A DNA stretch of 64,000 nt from Pseudomonas thivervalensis (GTDB lineage Bacteria > Pseudomonadota > Gammaproteobacteria > Pseudomonadales > Pseudomonadaceae), in contig NZ_LHVE01000002.1 in assembly GCF_001269655.1 (NCBI RefSeq), positions 186,001 to 250,000 on the forward strand. Direction: 5' to 3'. Below are positions 54,669 through 64,000 of the stretch, piece by piece (position 1 is the first letter of the stretch; every line of letters starts with the position of its first letter). The notes beneath the pieces were generated by a model. That model did no database searches. It saw only the letters and a program-made list of their open reading frames with translations, and was not told the origin of the DNA. A program made the position numbers and the translations under genes.

Positions 54669-56015
54669 ATGAGTGCAGTTCAAAGCGTCGGCCCGCAAGC
54701 ATTGCCGGCACTGCAGGAGCAAGTCGAGCAGATCCTGGCCGAGGCCAAGCGCCAGGGCGCCAGTGCCTGTGAAGTGGCTGTATCGCTGGAGCAGGGCCTG
54801 TCGACGTCGGTGCGCCAGCGCGAGGTGGAAACCGTCGAATTCAATCGCGACCAGGGGTTTGGCATCACCTTGTACGTGGGCCAGCGCAAGGGTTCGGCCA
54901 GCACCTCGGCCAGCGGCCCGGACGCCATTCGCGAAACCGTTGCCGCAGCACTGGCGATTGCCCAGCACACCTCCGAAGACGAAGCCTCGGGCCTGGCCGA
55001 TGCCGCGCTGATGTGCAAGGAACTGCGGGACTTTGACTTGTTCCATGCTTGGGACATCACCCCCGAGCAGGCCATCGAGCAGGCACTGCGTTGCGAAGCG
55101 GCGGCATTCGAGGCCGACAGCCGGATCAAGAACGCCGACGGCACGACGCTCAATACCCACCAGGGCTGCCGGGTCTACGGCAACAGCCACGGTTTCATCG
55201 GCGGTTATGCATCGACCCGCCACAGCCTCAGTTGCGTGATGATCGCCGAAGCCAACGGCCAGATGCAGCGCGATTACTGGTATGACGTGAGCCGCCAGGG
55301 CACCTTGCTGGCGGACCCGGTAAGCATCGGCCAGAAAGCCGCACAACGGGCGGCCAGCCGCCTGGGCGCGCGACCGGTGCCGACCTGCGAAGTGCCGGTG
55401 CTGTTTTCCGCCGAGCTGGCCGGAGGTCTGTTCGGCAGCTTCCTGTCGGCGGTGTCCGGCGGCAACCTGTACCGCAAGTCGTCGTTTCTCGAGGGCGCGC
55501 TGGGCCAGAAACTGTTCCCGGAATGGATGACCATCGACGAACGCCCGCACCTGATGCAGGCCATGGGCAGCTCGGCGTTCGACGGCGACGGCCTGGCCAC
55601 CTATGCCAAGCCGTTCGTGGAAAAGGGCGAGCTGGTGTCCTACATCCTTGGCACTTATTCGGGCCGCAAACTCGGCATGCCGAGCACCGCCAATGCCGGT
55701 GGTGTGCATAACCTGTTCGTCACCCATGGCGAAGAAGACCAGGCCGCCTTGTTGCGGCGCATGGGCCGGGGCCTGCTGGTGACGGAACTGATGGGCCATG
55801 GCCTGAACATGGTCACGGGCGATTATTCCCGTGGCGCGGCGGGTTTCTGGGTCGAAAATGGCGAGATTCAGTTCCCGGTTCAGGAAGTGACCATTGCAGG
55901 CAACATGCGCGACATGTTCAAGCAGATCGTGGCTGTGGGCAATGACTTGGAATTGCGCAGCAACATCCGCACCGGCTCGGTGCTGATCGAGCGGATGACG
56001 GTGGCGGGTAGCTAA
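54669..56015 (+). CDS. pmbA: TldD-partner protease subunit PmbA (TldE)
   Basis: The 448-aa protein starts at 54669 ([20 protein letters not shown]) with GGAG upstream. It belongs to the TldD/PmbA (U62) family but lacks the HExxxH zinc site, as expected for the TldE half. Family motifs are [20 protein letters not shown] at the N-terminus and [20 protein letters not shown] near the C-terminus. With TldD it forms the heterodimeric protease. A strong terminator follows. Confidence 0.97.
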   Translation: MSAVQSVGPQALPALQEQVEQILAEAKRQGASACEVAVSLEQGLSTSVRQREVETVEFNRDQGFGITLYVGQRKGSASTSASGPDAIRETVAAALAIAQHTSEDEASGLADAALMCKELRDFDLFHAWDITPEQAIEQALRCEAAAFEADSRIKNADGTTLNTHQGCRVYGNSHGFIGGYASTRHSLSCVMIAEANGQMQRDYWYDVSRQGTLLADPVSIGQKAAQRAASRLGARPVPTCEVPVLFSAELAGGLFGSFLSAVSGGNLYRKSSFLEGALGQKLFPEWMTIDERPHLMQAMGSSAFDGDGLATYAKPFVEKGELVSYILGTYSGRKLGMPSTANAGGVHNLFVTHGEEDQAALLRRMGRGLLVTELMGHGLNMVTGDYSRGAAGFWVENGEIQFPVQEVTIAGNMRDMFKQIVAVGNDLELRSNIRTGSVLIERMTVAGS

Positions 56016-56026
56016 CGCCCGTTCAG

Positions 56027-56064
56027 TAAAAAGGCGCGTCATCCCTAGGGGACGCGCCTTTTTT
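56027..56064 (+). terminator. Strong bidirectional terminator after pmbA
   Basis: AAAAGGCGCGTC and GACGCGCCTTTT pair perfectly around ATCCCTAGGG, with an A-run before and T-run after. It lies 12 bases past the pmbA stop. Confidence 0.9.
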
Positions 56065-56096
56065 GTACCCGCTAATCCTGCGGCGGGGACGCTTTT

Positions 56097-56266
56097 GTGG
56101 CGAGGGAGCTTGCTCCCGCTGGACTGCGGCTGTAGGAGCTGTCGAGTGCAACGAGGCTGCGATCTTTCCCCATACACTTGAATCTAAAGCGAAAGATCAA
56201 GATCAAAAGATCGCAGCCTTCGGCAGCTCCTACACGCAACCGAGCGGGAGCAAGCTCCCTCGCCAC
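56097..56266 (+). repeat. Composite nested REP element
   Basis: Outer inverted GTGGCGAGGGAGC REPs enclose GTAGGAGCTGTCGAGTGC and GGCAGCTCCTACACGC, and these enclose GAGGCTGCGATCTT facing AAGATCGCAGCCTT. It is almost identical over 170 bases to the element at 60152, with about eight substitutions by eye. It occupies the gap between pmbA and the fagA operon. Confidence 0.88.
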
Positions 56267-56314
56267 AGTGAATTTTGTGCGGCTGCACGGTTGTGTTGGT
56301 TCTTATTATCATCT

Positions 56315-56333
56315 AATAATGAATCTCATTCGC
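56315..56333 (+). promoter_or_regulatory. Fur box upstream of fagA-fumC-orfX-sodA
   Basis: AATAATGAATCTCATTCGC matches the 19-bp Fur consensus at 13 positions, including ATAATGA and TCATT. It overlaps a -10-like AATAAT. It lies 17 bases before the fagA ATG. In P. aeruginosa the equivalent operon is iron-repressed through Fur. Confidence 0.75.
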
Positions 56334-56349
56334 CGAGTGAGCCCCGGTC

Positions 56350-56737
56350 ATGAGTTCTGCCCTGCACGAACAACCCTACCTTGAAAGCTGGCGCTGGATG
56401 AGTCGCCAGATCCGTTGCGCGATGAACCCGGACGAGCCGCGGCTGATCGAGCACTACCTGGCCGAGGGCCGCTACCTGGCCTGTTGCACCGCCACGTCGC
56501 CGTGGATGATTTCCGAAACCGCCTTCCGCCTGCTGCTCGACACCGCCTCGGATGTCGCGCTGCCCTGGCATTGGCGCAGCCTCTGCCTCGACCAGGCCTG
56601 GCGTCCCCTGCGTGACCTCGAACGACAATCACTGTGCCGCTGCCGCCTCAAGCGCTGGCAGAGCCATGCCTGGGCGTTGGCGACCTGCGCCCTGGCGCCG
56701 TCGATTCCTCTTATTGAACTGGTGCAAGGATCTCCCG

Positions 56738-56745
<8 letters not shown>
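56350..56745 (+). CDS. fagA: Fur-associated gene FagA, unknown biochemical function
   Basis: A 131-aa protein with no signal peptide. It is rich in Trp and Cys (LESWRWMSRQIRCAMNPDEP, YLACCTATSPWM, HWRSLCLDQAW, RQSLCRCRLKRW), so metal binding is possible but unproven. Identity rests on position: it opens the fumC-orfX-sodA operon behind a Fur box, as fagA does in P. aeruginosa. Its stop overlaps the fumC start by 8 bases. The reaction, if any, is unknown. Confidence 0.85.
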
Positions 56746-58114
<1,369 letters not shown>

Positions 58115-58143
58115 CCCCCCGACACCTGTGTGGAGGACTCATC

Positions 58144-58584
58144 ATGGAACACTGGAAACGTACGATCGAACGGGCCAATCGCTGTTTCATGCAAGGCGAG
58201 CTGGTGGATGCCCGCGAAGCCTACCTGCAAGCCCTGGCGCTGGCCCAAGTGTTGTTCGAGCGCTGGGCGGATGCCGACGAAGCCGTGGCCGCCTGCGTCG
58301 TCTCCCATCACAACCTGGCGGACCTGCACCTGCGCCTGAACCAGCCGGAGGAGAGCGCCGAATACTTGTGTGCGATCCACCAGCGGTTATTGCAGACGAT
58401 GCAGGACGAACGCCTGGCGCCGGCCCTGCGCGCCGCCGCGCAACGCCAGAGCCACAAGACCTATGTCGAACTGCTGAATTTCATCAGCGAGCACGGTGAG
58501 TACCCCCGCACCCAGCGCCTGCTGCACTGCAATGCCGCCACGCCCCGGCAGCGCAATGCCCCTCTTCATCATGGAGTTCATTGA
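58144..58584 (+). CDS. Conserved hypothetical protein of the fumC-sodA operon (orfX)
   Basis: The 146-aa helical protein begins [20 protein letters not shown]. Sequence such as [20 protein letters not shown] and [20 protein letters not shown] looks like tetratricopeptide-type helical pairs, suggesting a protein-binding adaptor. GGAGGA lies ahead of the ATG. Its place between fumC and sodA is the same as orfX (PA4469) of P. aeruginosa, which has no established function. It ends 2 bases before sodA, so it is co-translated. Histidine and cysteine residues are frequent in the C-terminal half. Confidence 0.85.
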   Translation: MEHWKRTIERANRCFMQGELVDAREAYLQALALAQVLFERWADADEAVAACVVSHHNLADLHLRLNQPEESAEYLCAIHQRLLQTMQDERLAPALRAAAQRQSHKTYVELLNFISEHGEYPRTQRLLHCNAATPRQRNAPLHHGVH

Positions 58585-58586
58585 AC

Positions 58587-59210
58587 ATGGCTTTTACCTT
58601 GCCTGCATTGCCTTACGCCTACGACGCCCTGGAACCGCACATCGATGCGCAAACCATGGAGATCCACTACACCAAGCACCACCAGACCTACATCAATAAC
58701 CTCAACGCGGCGGTGGACGGCACCGAATACGCCGAGTGGCCCGTCGAACAACTGGTGTCCCGCGTGGAGCAGTTGCCACAAAGCCTGAAGGCCGCGGTGA
58801 TCAACCAGGGCGGTGGCCACGCCAACCATTCGTTGTTCTGGGAGGTGATGACGCCCCAAGGCGGCGGCCAGCCCGAGGGCGCCCTGGCGGCGGCGATCGA
58901 TGCGCAACTGGGCGGTATCGAGCGCTTCAAGGAAGCGTTCACCAAAGCGGCACTGACCCGTTTCGGCAGTGGCTGGGCCTGGTTGAGCGTGACCCCGCAA
59001 AAGACCTTGGTGGTGGAAAGCAGCGGCAACCAGGACAGCCCGTTGATGAATGGCAATACGCCGATTCTTGGCCTGGACGTCTGGGAGCACGCCTATTACC
59101 TGCGCTACCAGAACCGTCGTCCGGAATACATCAATGCGTTCTACAACGTGATCAATTGGCCTGAAGTCGCCCGACGTTATCAGGCGGCGCTGGCTTCGAG
59201 TCCTTCATGA
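58587..59210 (+). CDS. sodA: Manganese superoxide dismutase
   Basis: The 207-aa enzyme starts at ATG 58587 ([20 protein letters not shown]). Metal ligands H27, H81, D164 and H168 are all present ([28 protein letters not shown]). G77 and Q149 (NQD) are the residues that distinguish the Mn from the Fe form. It removes superoxide in the cytoplasm and, in this Fur-regulated operon, is made when iron is low. GGAG lies 10 bases upstream inside the end of orfX. Confidence 0.97.
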   Translation: MAFTLPALPYAYDALEPHIDAQTMEIHYTKHHQTYINNLNAAVDGTEYAEWPVEQLVSRVEQLPQSLKAAVINQGGGHANHSLFWEVMTPQGGGQPEGALAAAIDAQLGGIERFKEAFTKAALTRFGSGWAWLSVTPQKTLVVESSGNQDSPLMNGNTPILGLDVWEHAYYLRYQNRRPEYINAFYNVINWPEVARRYQAALASSPS

Positions 59211-59229
59211 ACGCAATCCAAGGCTGACT

Positions 59230-60120
59230 ATGGATACTCAAACACTGGCGATTGGAAGCGGACGCATGTTCCGCTATGCCTTGGGGTCGCTGTTGCTGTT
59301 GGCAGGAATGACGTTGTTGGCAGCCCAGGGCCTGGCGTGGCTGGACCTGGAGCCCAGGTTGTTGCGGGCGCTTCAAGGAGGCGGGCTGTGTGCCTTGGGC
59401 ACCGCGTTGGGGGCCGTGCCGGTGCTGGTGATCCGGCGCATGCCCCAGGCCGTGAGCGATTCGCTGCTGGGCTTCGGTGCCGGGGTGATGCTTGCCGCCA
59501 CGGCGTTTTCGCTGATCGTGCCGGGCATTGCCGCGGCCGAGCAACTGGGACTCACGCCTTGGGCGGCCAGTGGCGTTATCTGTTTTGGCATTATGTCAGG
59601 CGCGTTCGGGCTGTACCTGGTGGACCGCAAGGTCTCGGCCAGCCCCGAAAGGCTGGTCGTGGTGCCAGGACGTCCGATCATTGCGCCGCGGATCTGGTTG
59701 TTCGTGTTTGCCATCATCGCCCACAACATTCCGGAAGGCATGGCGGTAGGCGTGTCGGCGGGCGGCGGCATGCCGGATGCCGACAGCCTGGCGATGGGCA
59801 TCGCCTTGCAGGATGTTCCCGAAGGGCTGGTGATCGCGCTGGTGCTGGCGACAGCGGGCATGTCGCGGGTCAAGGCGTTCCTGATCGGCGCCGCATCAGG
59901 GTTGGTCGAGCCCGTGTTCGCGCTGCTGTGCGCCTGGTTGGTGAGCCTGGCTGAAATGCTCTTGCCCCTGGGCCTGGCGTTGGCGGCGGGGGCGATGCTA
60001 CTGGTGGTGACCCACGAGGTCATTCCCGAATCCCGCCGCAATGGTCACGAGAAACTGGCGAGCCTGGGGTTGTTGGTGGGGTTTTGTCTGATGATGGTGT
60101 TGGATACGGCGTTGGCCTGA
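59230..60120 (+). CDS. ZIP-family metal transporter
   Basis: This 296-aa inner-membrane protein has eight hydrophobic segments and the two ZIP metal-site motifs, HNIPEGMAVGV in TM4 and QDVPEGLVIAL in TM5. The TM5 site has Gln-Asp where most ZIPs have His, so metal preference may differ. Following sodA by 19 bases in an iron-starvation operon, it may bring in manganese or zinc, possibly to load the Mn-dependent SodA; this is inference from position. Confidence 0.88.
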   Translation: MDTQTLAIGSGRMFRYALGSLLLLAGMTLLAAQGLAWLDLEPRLLRALQGGGLCALGTALGAVPVLVIRRMPQAVSDSLLGFGAGVMLAATAFSLIVPGIAAAEQLGLTPWAASGVICFGIMSGAFGLYLVDRKVSASPERLVVVPGRPIIAPRIWLFVFAIIAHNIPEGMAVGVSAGGGMPDADSLAMGIALQDVPEGLVIALVLATAGMSRVKAFLIGAASGLVEPVFALLCAWLVSLAEMLLPLGLALAAGAMLLVVTHEVIPESRRNGHEKLASLGLLVGFCLMMVLDTALA

Positions 60121-60151
60121 TGCAATCCAAGGACTATGCGTTTGTGCCGTT

Positions 60152-60321
60152 GTGGCGGGGGAGCTTGCTCCCGCTGGCCTGCGGCTGTAGGAGCTGTCGA
60201 GTGCAACGAGGCTGCGATCTTTCCCCAGACACTTGAATCTAAAGCGAAGGATCAAGATCAAAAGATCGCAGCCTTCGGCAGCTCCTACACGCAGCCGAGC
60301 GGGAGCAAGCTCCCTCGCCAC
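60152..60321 (+). repeat. Composite nested REP element
   Basis: A near-copy of the 56097-56266 element with the same nested arms and central GCGATCTTTCC facing GATCGCAGCC. It sits between the convergent ZIP and ptsO genes. Confidence 0.88.
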
Positions 60322-60349
60322 AACGAGCTCGGTTTGAGTCCTGGGGCAG

Positions 60350-60625
60350 TTACTCGCCTTCGTCGAAGTAGTTGTTAATCAGCGCCACCAGCGCATCCAT
60401 CGCTTCTTGCGCCTGCTCCCCTTCAGTGCTCAGGTGAATCCTGGTGCCCTTGCCGGCGGCGAGCATCATCATCGCCATGATGCTTTTACCATCGACCGTG
60501 GACTCTGGCGTACGCCCGACCCTGATCGTGGTATCTGGAAACTTCCCCGCCACACCTACAAATTTTGCCGACGCACGGGCATGCAAACCCAGCTTGTTGA
60601 TGATTTCAATTTCCCGAGCAGGCAT
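60350..60625 (-). CDS. ptsO: Nitrogen-PTS phosphocarrier NPr (HPr family)
   Basis: A 91-aa HPr-fold protein. The active histidine is H15 in NKLGLHARAS, and S48 lies in DGKSIMAMMML at the regulatory position. It receives phosphate from PtsP (not in the window) and passes it to PtsN, tuning potassium, carbon and nitrogen responses rather than sugar import. Last gene of the rpoN-hpf-ptsN-rapZ-ptsO run, 15 bases after rapZ. Confidence 0.96.
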   Translation of the reverse strand: MPAREIEIINKLGLHARASAKFVGVAGKFPDTTIRVGRTPESTVDGKSIMAMMMLAAGKGTRIHLSTEGEQAQEAMDALVALINNYFDEGE

Positions 60626-60640
60626 CGCGATGTGAATCCT

Positions 60641-61498
60641 TTAGCTGAGGTCGCGGTGGCGAACCTGGACGTTCTTCAGGGATTGTTGCAGGAGCTGACC
60701 CAGGCGTTCGGTCAGGTAGACGGAGCGGTGATGGCCGCCGGTACAACCTATGGCAATCGTGACGTAGGCGCGATTACTCGCGGCAAAGCGGGGTAGCCAT
60801 TTGAGCAGGTAGCTGGAGATGTCCTGGTACATTTCCTCGACATCGGGCTGTGCGGCCAGGTAATCGATCACCGGTTGGTCGAGCCCGGACTGCGCGCGCA
60901 ATTCCGGCTTCCAATACGGGTTGGGCAGGCAGCGCACGTCGAACACCAGGTCGGCGTCTACTGGCATGCCACGTTTGAAACCGAACGACTCCACCAGGAA
61001 CGCCGTGCCCGGTTCCGGCTGGTTCAGCAGGCGCAGCTTGATCGTGTCGCGCAACTGATACAGGTTCAGGTGCGTGGTGTTGACCTTCAGGTCGGCCAAG
61101 TCGGCAATCGGCCCGAGCAACTGGCTTTCATCCTCGATGGCTTCGGCCAGGGAGCGGTTGGCGTTGCTTAGCGGGTGACGCCGACGGGTTTCGGAAAAAC
61201 GCTTGAGCAGCGTCTCTTCATCGGCATCCAGGTACAGCACGTCGCATTGGATATGGCGGCTGCGCACTTCCTCGAGCAGTTCAGGAAAGCGCGACAGGTG
61301 GCTCGGCAGGTTACGCGCGTCGATGGACACCGCCACCAGCGGCTGCGCCAGCTCGGTGTGGATCAGGGCGCGCTCGGCCAGTTCCGGTAGCAGGCCGGCG
61401 GGCAAGTTATCGATGCAATAGTAGCCGCTGTCCTCAAGCACGTTGAGGGCCGTGCTTTTACCGGAGCCGGAGCGGCCACTGACGATAATCATGCGCAT
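60641..61498 (-). CDS. rapZ: RNase adapter / P-loop protein RapZ (YvcJ family)
   Basis: The 285-aa protein has Walker [10 protein letters not shown] at 8-16, and the central [12 protein letters not shown] motif. The C-terminal domain includes [15 protein letters not shown]. In E. coli RapZ directs RNase E to the small RNA GlmZ to control glucosamine-6-phosphate synthase; the RNA partner in Pseudomonas is not known to me. It starts 3 bases after the ptsN stop. Confidence 0.96.
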   Translation of the reverse strand: MRMIIVSGRSGSGKSTALNVLEDSGYYCIDNLPAGLLPELAERALIHTELAQPLVAVSIDARNLPSHLSRFPELLEEVRSRHIQCDVLYLDADEETLLKRFSETRRRHPLSNANRSLAEAIEDESQLLGPIADLADLKVNTTHLNLYQLRDTIKLRLLNQPEPGTAFLVESFGFKRGMPVDADLVFDVRCLPNPYWKPELRAQSGLDQPVIDYLAAQPDVEEMYQDISSYLLKWLPRFAASNRAYVTIAIGCTGGHHRSVYLTERLGQLLQQSLKNVQVRHRDLS

Positions 61499-61501
61499 GT
61501 T

Positions 61502-61966
61502 TTAATGACCGTTCTGCTCGTCCAGGACGACCTGGTACAACGCTTCGTTATTCGGTGCGCTGCGCAGTTTTTCGCGCACTTCCTTGCGGTCCAGCATGCT
61601 GGCGATCTGGCGCAGCAGCTCGAGGTGCGCATCGGTCGCCGCTTCCGGTACCAGCAATACAAACAGCAGGTCGACCGGGGCGCCGTCGATGGCGTCGAAA
61701 TCTATAGCGGTTTCAAGGTGCAGCAGCGCGCTGATCGGCGCGGTACAGCCCTTGAGACGGCAATGAGGAATGGCGATGCCGTTGCCAAAACCGGTGGAAC
61801 CCAGTTTTTCACGGGCAACCAGGGCCTCGAAGACGTCCTGCATTTCCAGATCCGGCACTTCGCGGTGGATCAGGTTGGCGATTTGTTCGAGGGCTTTCTT
61901 TTTACTGCCACCCGGCGCGTTCACCTGGGAACGGCCGGGGGTCAGGATGGTTTCTAGTCGGATCAT
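61502..61966 (-). CDS. ptsN: Nitrogen-PTS enzyme IIA (EIIA-Ntr)
   Basis: A 154-aa EIIA-fructose-type domain. The phosphorylated histidine is H68 in GFGNGIAIPHCRLKG. It accepts phosphate from NPr and regulates potassium transport, sensor kinases and sigma-54-dependent promoters by its phosphorylation state. Lies between hpf and rapZ with gaps of 12 and 3 bases in the rpoN operon. Confidence 0.97.
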   Translation of the reverse strand: MIRLETILTPGRSQVNAPGGSKKKALEQIANLIHREVPDLEMQDVFEALVAREKLGSTGFGNGIAIPHCRLKGCTAPISALLHLETAIDFDAIDGAPVDLLFVLLVPEAATDAHLELLRQIASMLDRKEVREKLRSAPNNEALYQVVLDEQNGH

Positions 61967-61978
61967 GGATTGGGGGGG

Positions 61979-62287
61979 TTAACGACCGGTTGCGCCTTGG
62001 AGCACGCTCTGGGTCTTTTCCTTATGCTTTTTGAGTTGGCGATCCAGCTTGTCGGTCAGCAGGTCAATCGCGGCATACATGTCTGTGTGCTCCGCGTTGG
62101 CAACCACTTCTCCGCCGGGGATATGCAGCGTGGCTTCGATTTTCTGCAGCAGCTTCTCGACGTTCAGGATGACCTGCACGTTGGTGATCTTGTCGAAATG
62201 CCTTTCCAATCGGGCGAGTTTTTCGCCGATGTAGTTGCGCAGGGGTTCGGTCACTTCCAGTTGGTGTCCACTGATGTTGACTTGCAT
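61979..62287 (-). CDS. hpf: Ribosome hibernation promoting factor (short form)
   Basis: The 102-aa protein starts at 62287 (MQVNISGHQLEVTEPLRNYI) with AAGGAG upstream. It has the S30AE/YfiA fold: VTEPLRNYIGEKLARLERHF, then HTDMYAAIDLLTDKLDRQLK. The length is that of short HPF, which in stationary phase acts with RMF to form 100S ribosome dimers. It follows rpoN after a gap containing a strong hairpin, so it may also be transcribed alone. Confidence 0.96.
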   Translation of the reverse strand: MQVNISGHQLEVTEPLRNYIGEKLARLERHFDKITNVQVILNVEKLLQKIEATLHIPGGEVVANAEHTDMYAAIDLLTDKLDRQLKKHKEKTQSVLQGATGR

Positions 62288-62305
62288 ACAGCTTCTCCTT
62301 CGTTG

Positions 62306-62344
62306 CCAGTGCATAAAGCGGCAGGCAGAAATGCCTGCCACTGG
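62306..62344 (-). terminator. Hairpin between rpoN and hpf
   Basis: GGCAGGCA and TGCCTGCC form a perfect 8-bp stem with a 4-base loop, flanked by CCAGTG and CACTGG that can extend it. On the minus strand it is followed by GCTTTATG, which is not a strong T-run. It probably separates expression of rpoN and hpf partly. Confidence 0.55.
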
Positions 62345-62363
62345 AACGCTGTGGCGTGGCCTG

Positions 62364-63857
62364 TTACATCAACCGCTTGCGTTCGCTCGAAGGCGCGATC
62401 CCGAGGGATTCACGGTATTTGGCGACGGTACGGCGGGCCACCTGAATGCCTTGTGCCTCCAGTAAACCAGCGATCTTGCTGTCACTCAACGGCTTTTTCT
62501 GATTTTCCGCGGCCACCAGTTTTTTGATGATCGCGCGGATGGCCGTGGACGAGCATTCGCCGCCTTCGGAGGTGCTGACGTGACTGGAGAAAAAGTATTT
62601 CAATTCATAGATGCCCCGGGGGGTATGCATGAATTTCTGAGTGGTCACCCGGGAAATCGTCGACTCGTGCATGCCCACCGCCTCGGCAATGTCATGCAGG
62701 ACCAACGGTTTCATCGCTTCATCGCCGTACTCCAGGAAGCCGCGCTGATGCTCGACGATCTGGGTGGCAACCTTCATCAGGGTTTCGTTGCGGCTCTGCA
62801 GGCTCTTGATGAACCAGCGCGCTTCCTGCAACTGGTTGCGCATGAAGGTGTTGTCGGCACTGGTGTCGGCGCGCTTGACGAAACCGGCGTACTGGGCGTT
62901 TACCCGCAGCTTGGGTACCGACTCCTGGTTGAGTTCCACCAGCCAGCGATCATTGTGCTTGCGCACGATCACGTCCGGGACTACGTATTCGGGTTCGGTG
63001 GATTCGATCTGCGAGCCTGGGCGCGGATTGAGGCTTTGCACCAGCTCGATGACCTGGCGCAGCTCATCTTCCTTGAGCTTCATGCGACGCATCAGTTGGC
63101 TGTAGTCGCGGCCGCCCAACAAGTCGATGTAATCGGTGACCAATCGCTTGGCTTCGGCCAGCCAAGGCGTCTTGGGCGACAATTGGCGCAGTTGCAGCAA
63201 CAGGCACTCGCCCAGGTTGCGGGCGCCGATGCCGGCCGGTTCGAACTGCTGGATGCGATGGAGGACGGCTTCGATCTCGTCCAGCTCGATGTCGAGCTCG
63301 GGGTCGAAGGCTTCGAGGATTTCTTCGAGGGTCTCGTCCAGGTAGCCCTGGTTGTTGATGCAATCGATCAGGGTCACGGCGATCAGGCGATCGGTGTCGG
63401 ACATCGGCGCCAGGTTCAGTTGCCACAGCAAGTGGCTTTGCAGGCTCTCGCCGGCCGAGGTGCGGGTGGTGAAGTCCCACTCGTCGTCATCGCTGCTGGG
63501 CAGGTTGCTGGCGCTGGTCTGGTAGACATCTTCCCAGGCCGTGTCCACGGGCAGCTCGTTGGGAATGCGTTCGTTCCATTCGCCATCCTCGAGGTTATCC
63601 ACCGTCGGGGCGGCTTCCTGGTAGGACGGTTCGGGGATCTCGGTGTTGGTCTTCTGCTCGACGTTGTCGGCCAGCGGATCGGTGTTATCGAAGTCGTCGC
63701 CTTCTTCCTGGCGTTCGAGCATCGGATTGGACTCCAGCGCCTCCTGGATTTCCTGTTGCAGGTCCAGGGTCGACAATTGGAGCAGGCGGATGGCCTGTTG
63801 CAGCTGCGGTGTCATCGTCAGCTGCTGGCCCATTCTCAAGACTAGCGATGGTTTCAT
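62364..63857 (-). CDS. rpoN: RNA polymerase sigma-54 factor
   Basis: The 497-aa factor starts at 63857 ([20 protein letters not shown]). The N-terminal activator-interacting region (1-50) is Gln/Leu-rich ([20 protein letters not shown]). An acidic linker follows (about 50-120), then the core-binding domain ([16 protein letters not shown]) and the DNA-binding part. The RpoN box ARRTVAKYR lies at 474-482 and contacts the -24 promoter element. It directs transcription of nitrogen, motility and other genes with bEBP activators. First gene of the run on this strand. Confidence 0.98.
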   Translation of the reverse strand: MKPSLVLRMGQQLTMTPQLQQAIRLLQLSTLDLQQEIQEALESNPMLERQEEGDDFDNTDPLADNVEQKTNTEIPEPSYQEAAPTVDNLEDGEWNERIPNELPVDTAWEDVYQTSASNLPSSDDDEWDFTTRTSAGESLQSHLLWQLNLAPMSDTDRLIAVTLIDCINNQGYLDETLEEILEAFDPELDIELDEIEAVLHRIQQFEPAGIGARNLGECLLLQLRQLSPKTPWLAEAKRLVTDYIDLLGGRDYSQLMRRMKLKEDELRQVIELVQSLNPRPGSQIESTEPEYVVPDVIVRKHNDRWLVELNQESVPKLRVNAQYAGFVKRADTSADNTFMRNQLQEARWFIKSLQSRNETLMKVATQIVEHQRGFLEYGDEAMKPLVLHDIAEAVGMHESTISRVTTQKFMHTPRGIYELKYFFSSHVSTSEGGECSSTAIRAIIKKLVAAENQKKPLSDSKIAGLLEAQGIQVARRTVAKYRESLGIAPSSERKRLM

Positions 63858-63883
63858 GGCAGGGGCTTAACACCTTATTAGCC

Positions 63884-63940
63884 GGCGCACATGCGCCATC
63901 CACTACAGGGCGCCGAGGCGCCAAACTTAAGCAAATTATA
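63884..63940 (-). promoter_or_regulatory. Candidate rpoN promoter and GC-rich leader palindromes
   Basis: On the minus strand TATAAT (63935-63940) is a perfect -10 hexamer preceded by GGCA; a clear -35 is not visible. Between it and rpoN lie two small palindromes, GGCGCCGAGGCGCC (63910-63923) and GGCGCACATGCGCC (63884-63897). No gene fits in 63858-64000. Confidence 0.35.
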
Positions 63941-63965
63941 TGCCTGAAACTGGAGTGTTTGCCTA

Positions 63966-63997
63966 GAGCGTCGCCATAATAAAATTAAACGACGCTC
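63966..63997 (-). terminator. Inverted repeat at the window edge
   Basis: GAGCGTCG and CGACGCTC pair across a 16-base AT-rich loop. The gene that would end before it on the minus strand (lptB in PAO1) lies outside the window, so its role as a terminator cannot be judged. Confidence 0.35.
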
Positions 63998-64000
63998 GGG

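Noticed and set aside
54561..56177. A long N-terminal extension of darP on the minus strand
   Set aside because: The frame stays open through the antisense of pmbA, but family length and the [20 protein letters not shown] start place the true ATG at 54560.

Overview
This window reads as chromosome of a fluorescent Pseudomonas (P. fluorescens group). The basis is gene content and order (dpp/opdP, roxSR, gatCAB, mreBCD, maf-rng-yhdP, tldD/pmbA, fagA-fumC-orfX-sodA, ptsO-rapZ-ptsN-hpf-rpoN), GC-rich third positions, and many REP-type palindromes in the intergenic gaps. The backbone order matches, from memory, the PA4506-to-PA4462 stretch of P. aeruginosa PAO1. Two blocks appear added to it.

Region by region. 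(1) 1-10.2 kb, minus strand: a dipeptide ABC transporter cluster with four paralogous periplasmic binding proteins, an OprD-family porin (opdP-like), dppB and the start of dppC. A hairpin lies in almost every gap. (2) 10.3-21.5 kb, plus strand: a 10.6 kb cdiA-type gene encoding a two-partner-secreted contact-dependent inhibition (CDI) exoprotein. Its C-terminus looks like a PD-(D/E)XK tRNase, and an AT-richer immunity gene overlaps its stop codon by one base. No outer-membrane partner gene (cdiB) is present. (3) 21.5-23.3 kb: a small lipoprotein gene and a small DUF6124/DUF3077-like gene. The latter has an elaborate RNA-like leader: a three-way junction whose free strand can pair with two identical hairpin loops. 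(4) 23.3-28.1 kb: a SIMPL-domain periplasmic protein, the RoxS/RoxR redox two-component pair, and an SbmA/BacA-like ABC exporter/importer. (5) 28.3-35.6 kb: a D-glucarate/galactarate catabolic cluster (FadR/GntR regulator, an unknown 130-aa protein, kdgD, 2,5-dioxovalerate dehydrogenase, MFS permease, garD). The regulator and kdgD promoters share a 14-bp motif. (6) 35.9-38.8 kb: an AEC transporter, a carboxymuconolactone-decarboxylase-family protein, a CaCA antiporter and a small RlpA-like lipoprotein. (7) 39-42.2 kb: gatCAB (minus). (8) 42.4-56 kb: mreBCD, maf, rng, yhdP, nitrilase-like, tldD, darP (minus), pmbA. (9) 56.3-60.1 kb: the Fur-box-preceded fagA-fumC-orfX-sodA-ZIP operon. (10) 60.3-63.9 kb: rpoN, hpf, ptsN, rapZ, ptsO on the minus strand.

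Main points for a second look: the orphan CDI locus; the structured leader at 22.52-22.73 kb; two genes (mreC and the CaCA antiporter) whose only well-placed Shine-Dalgarno sequence points to an AUU start; the shared GntR operator; four nested composite REP elements; and the apparent absence of the dpp repressor psdR and the dipeptidase mdpA from the dpp cluster. Comparisons with PAO1 and with domain families are from memory and were not searched.
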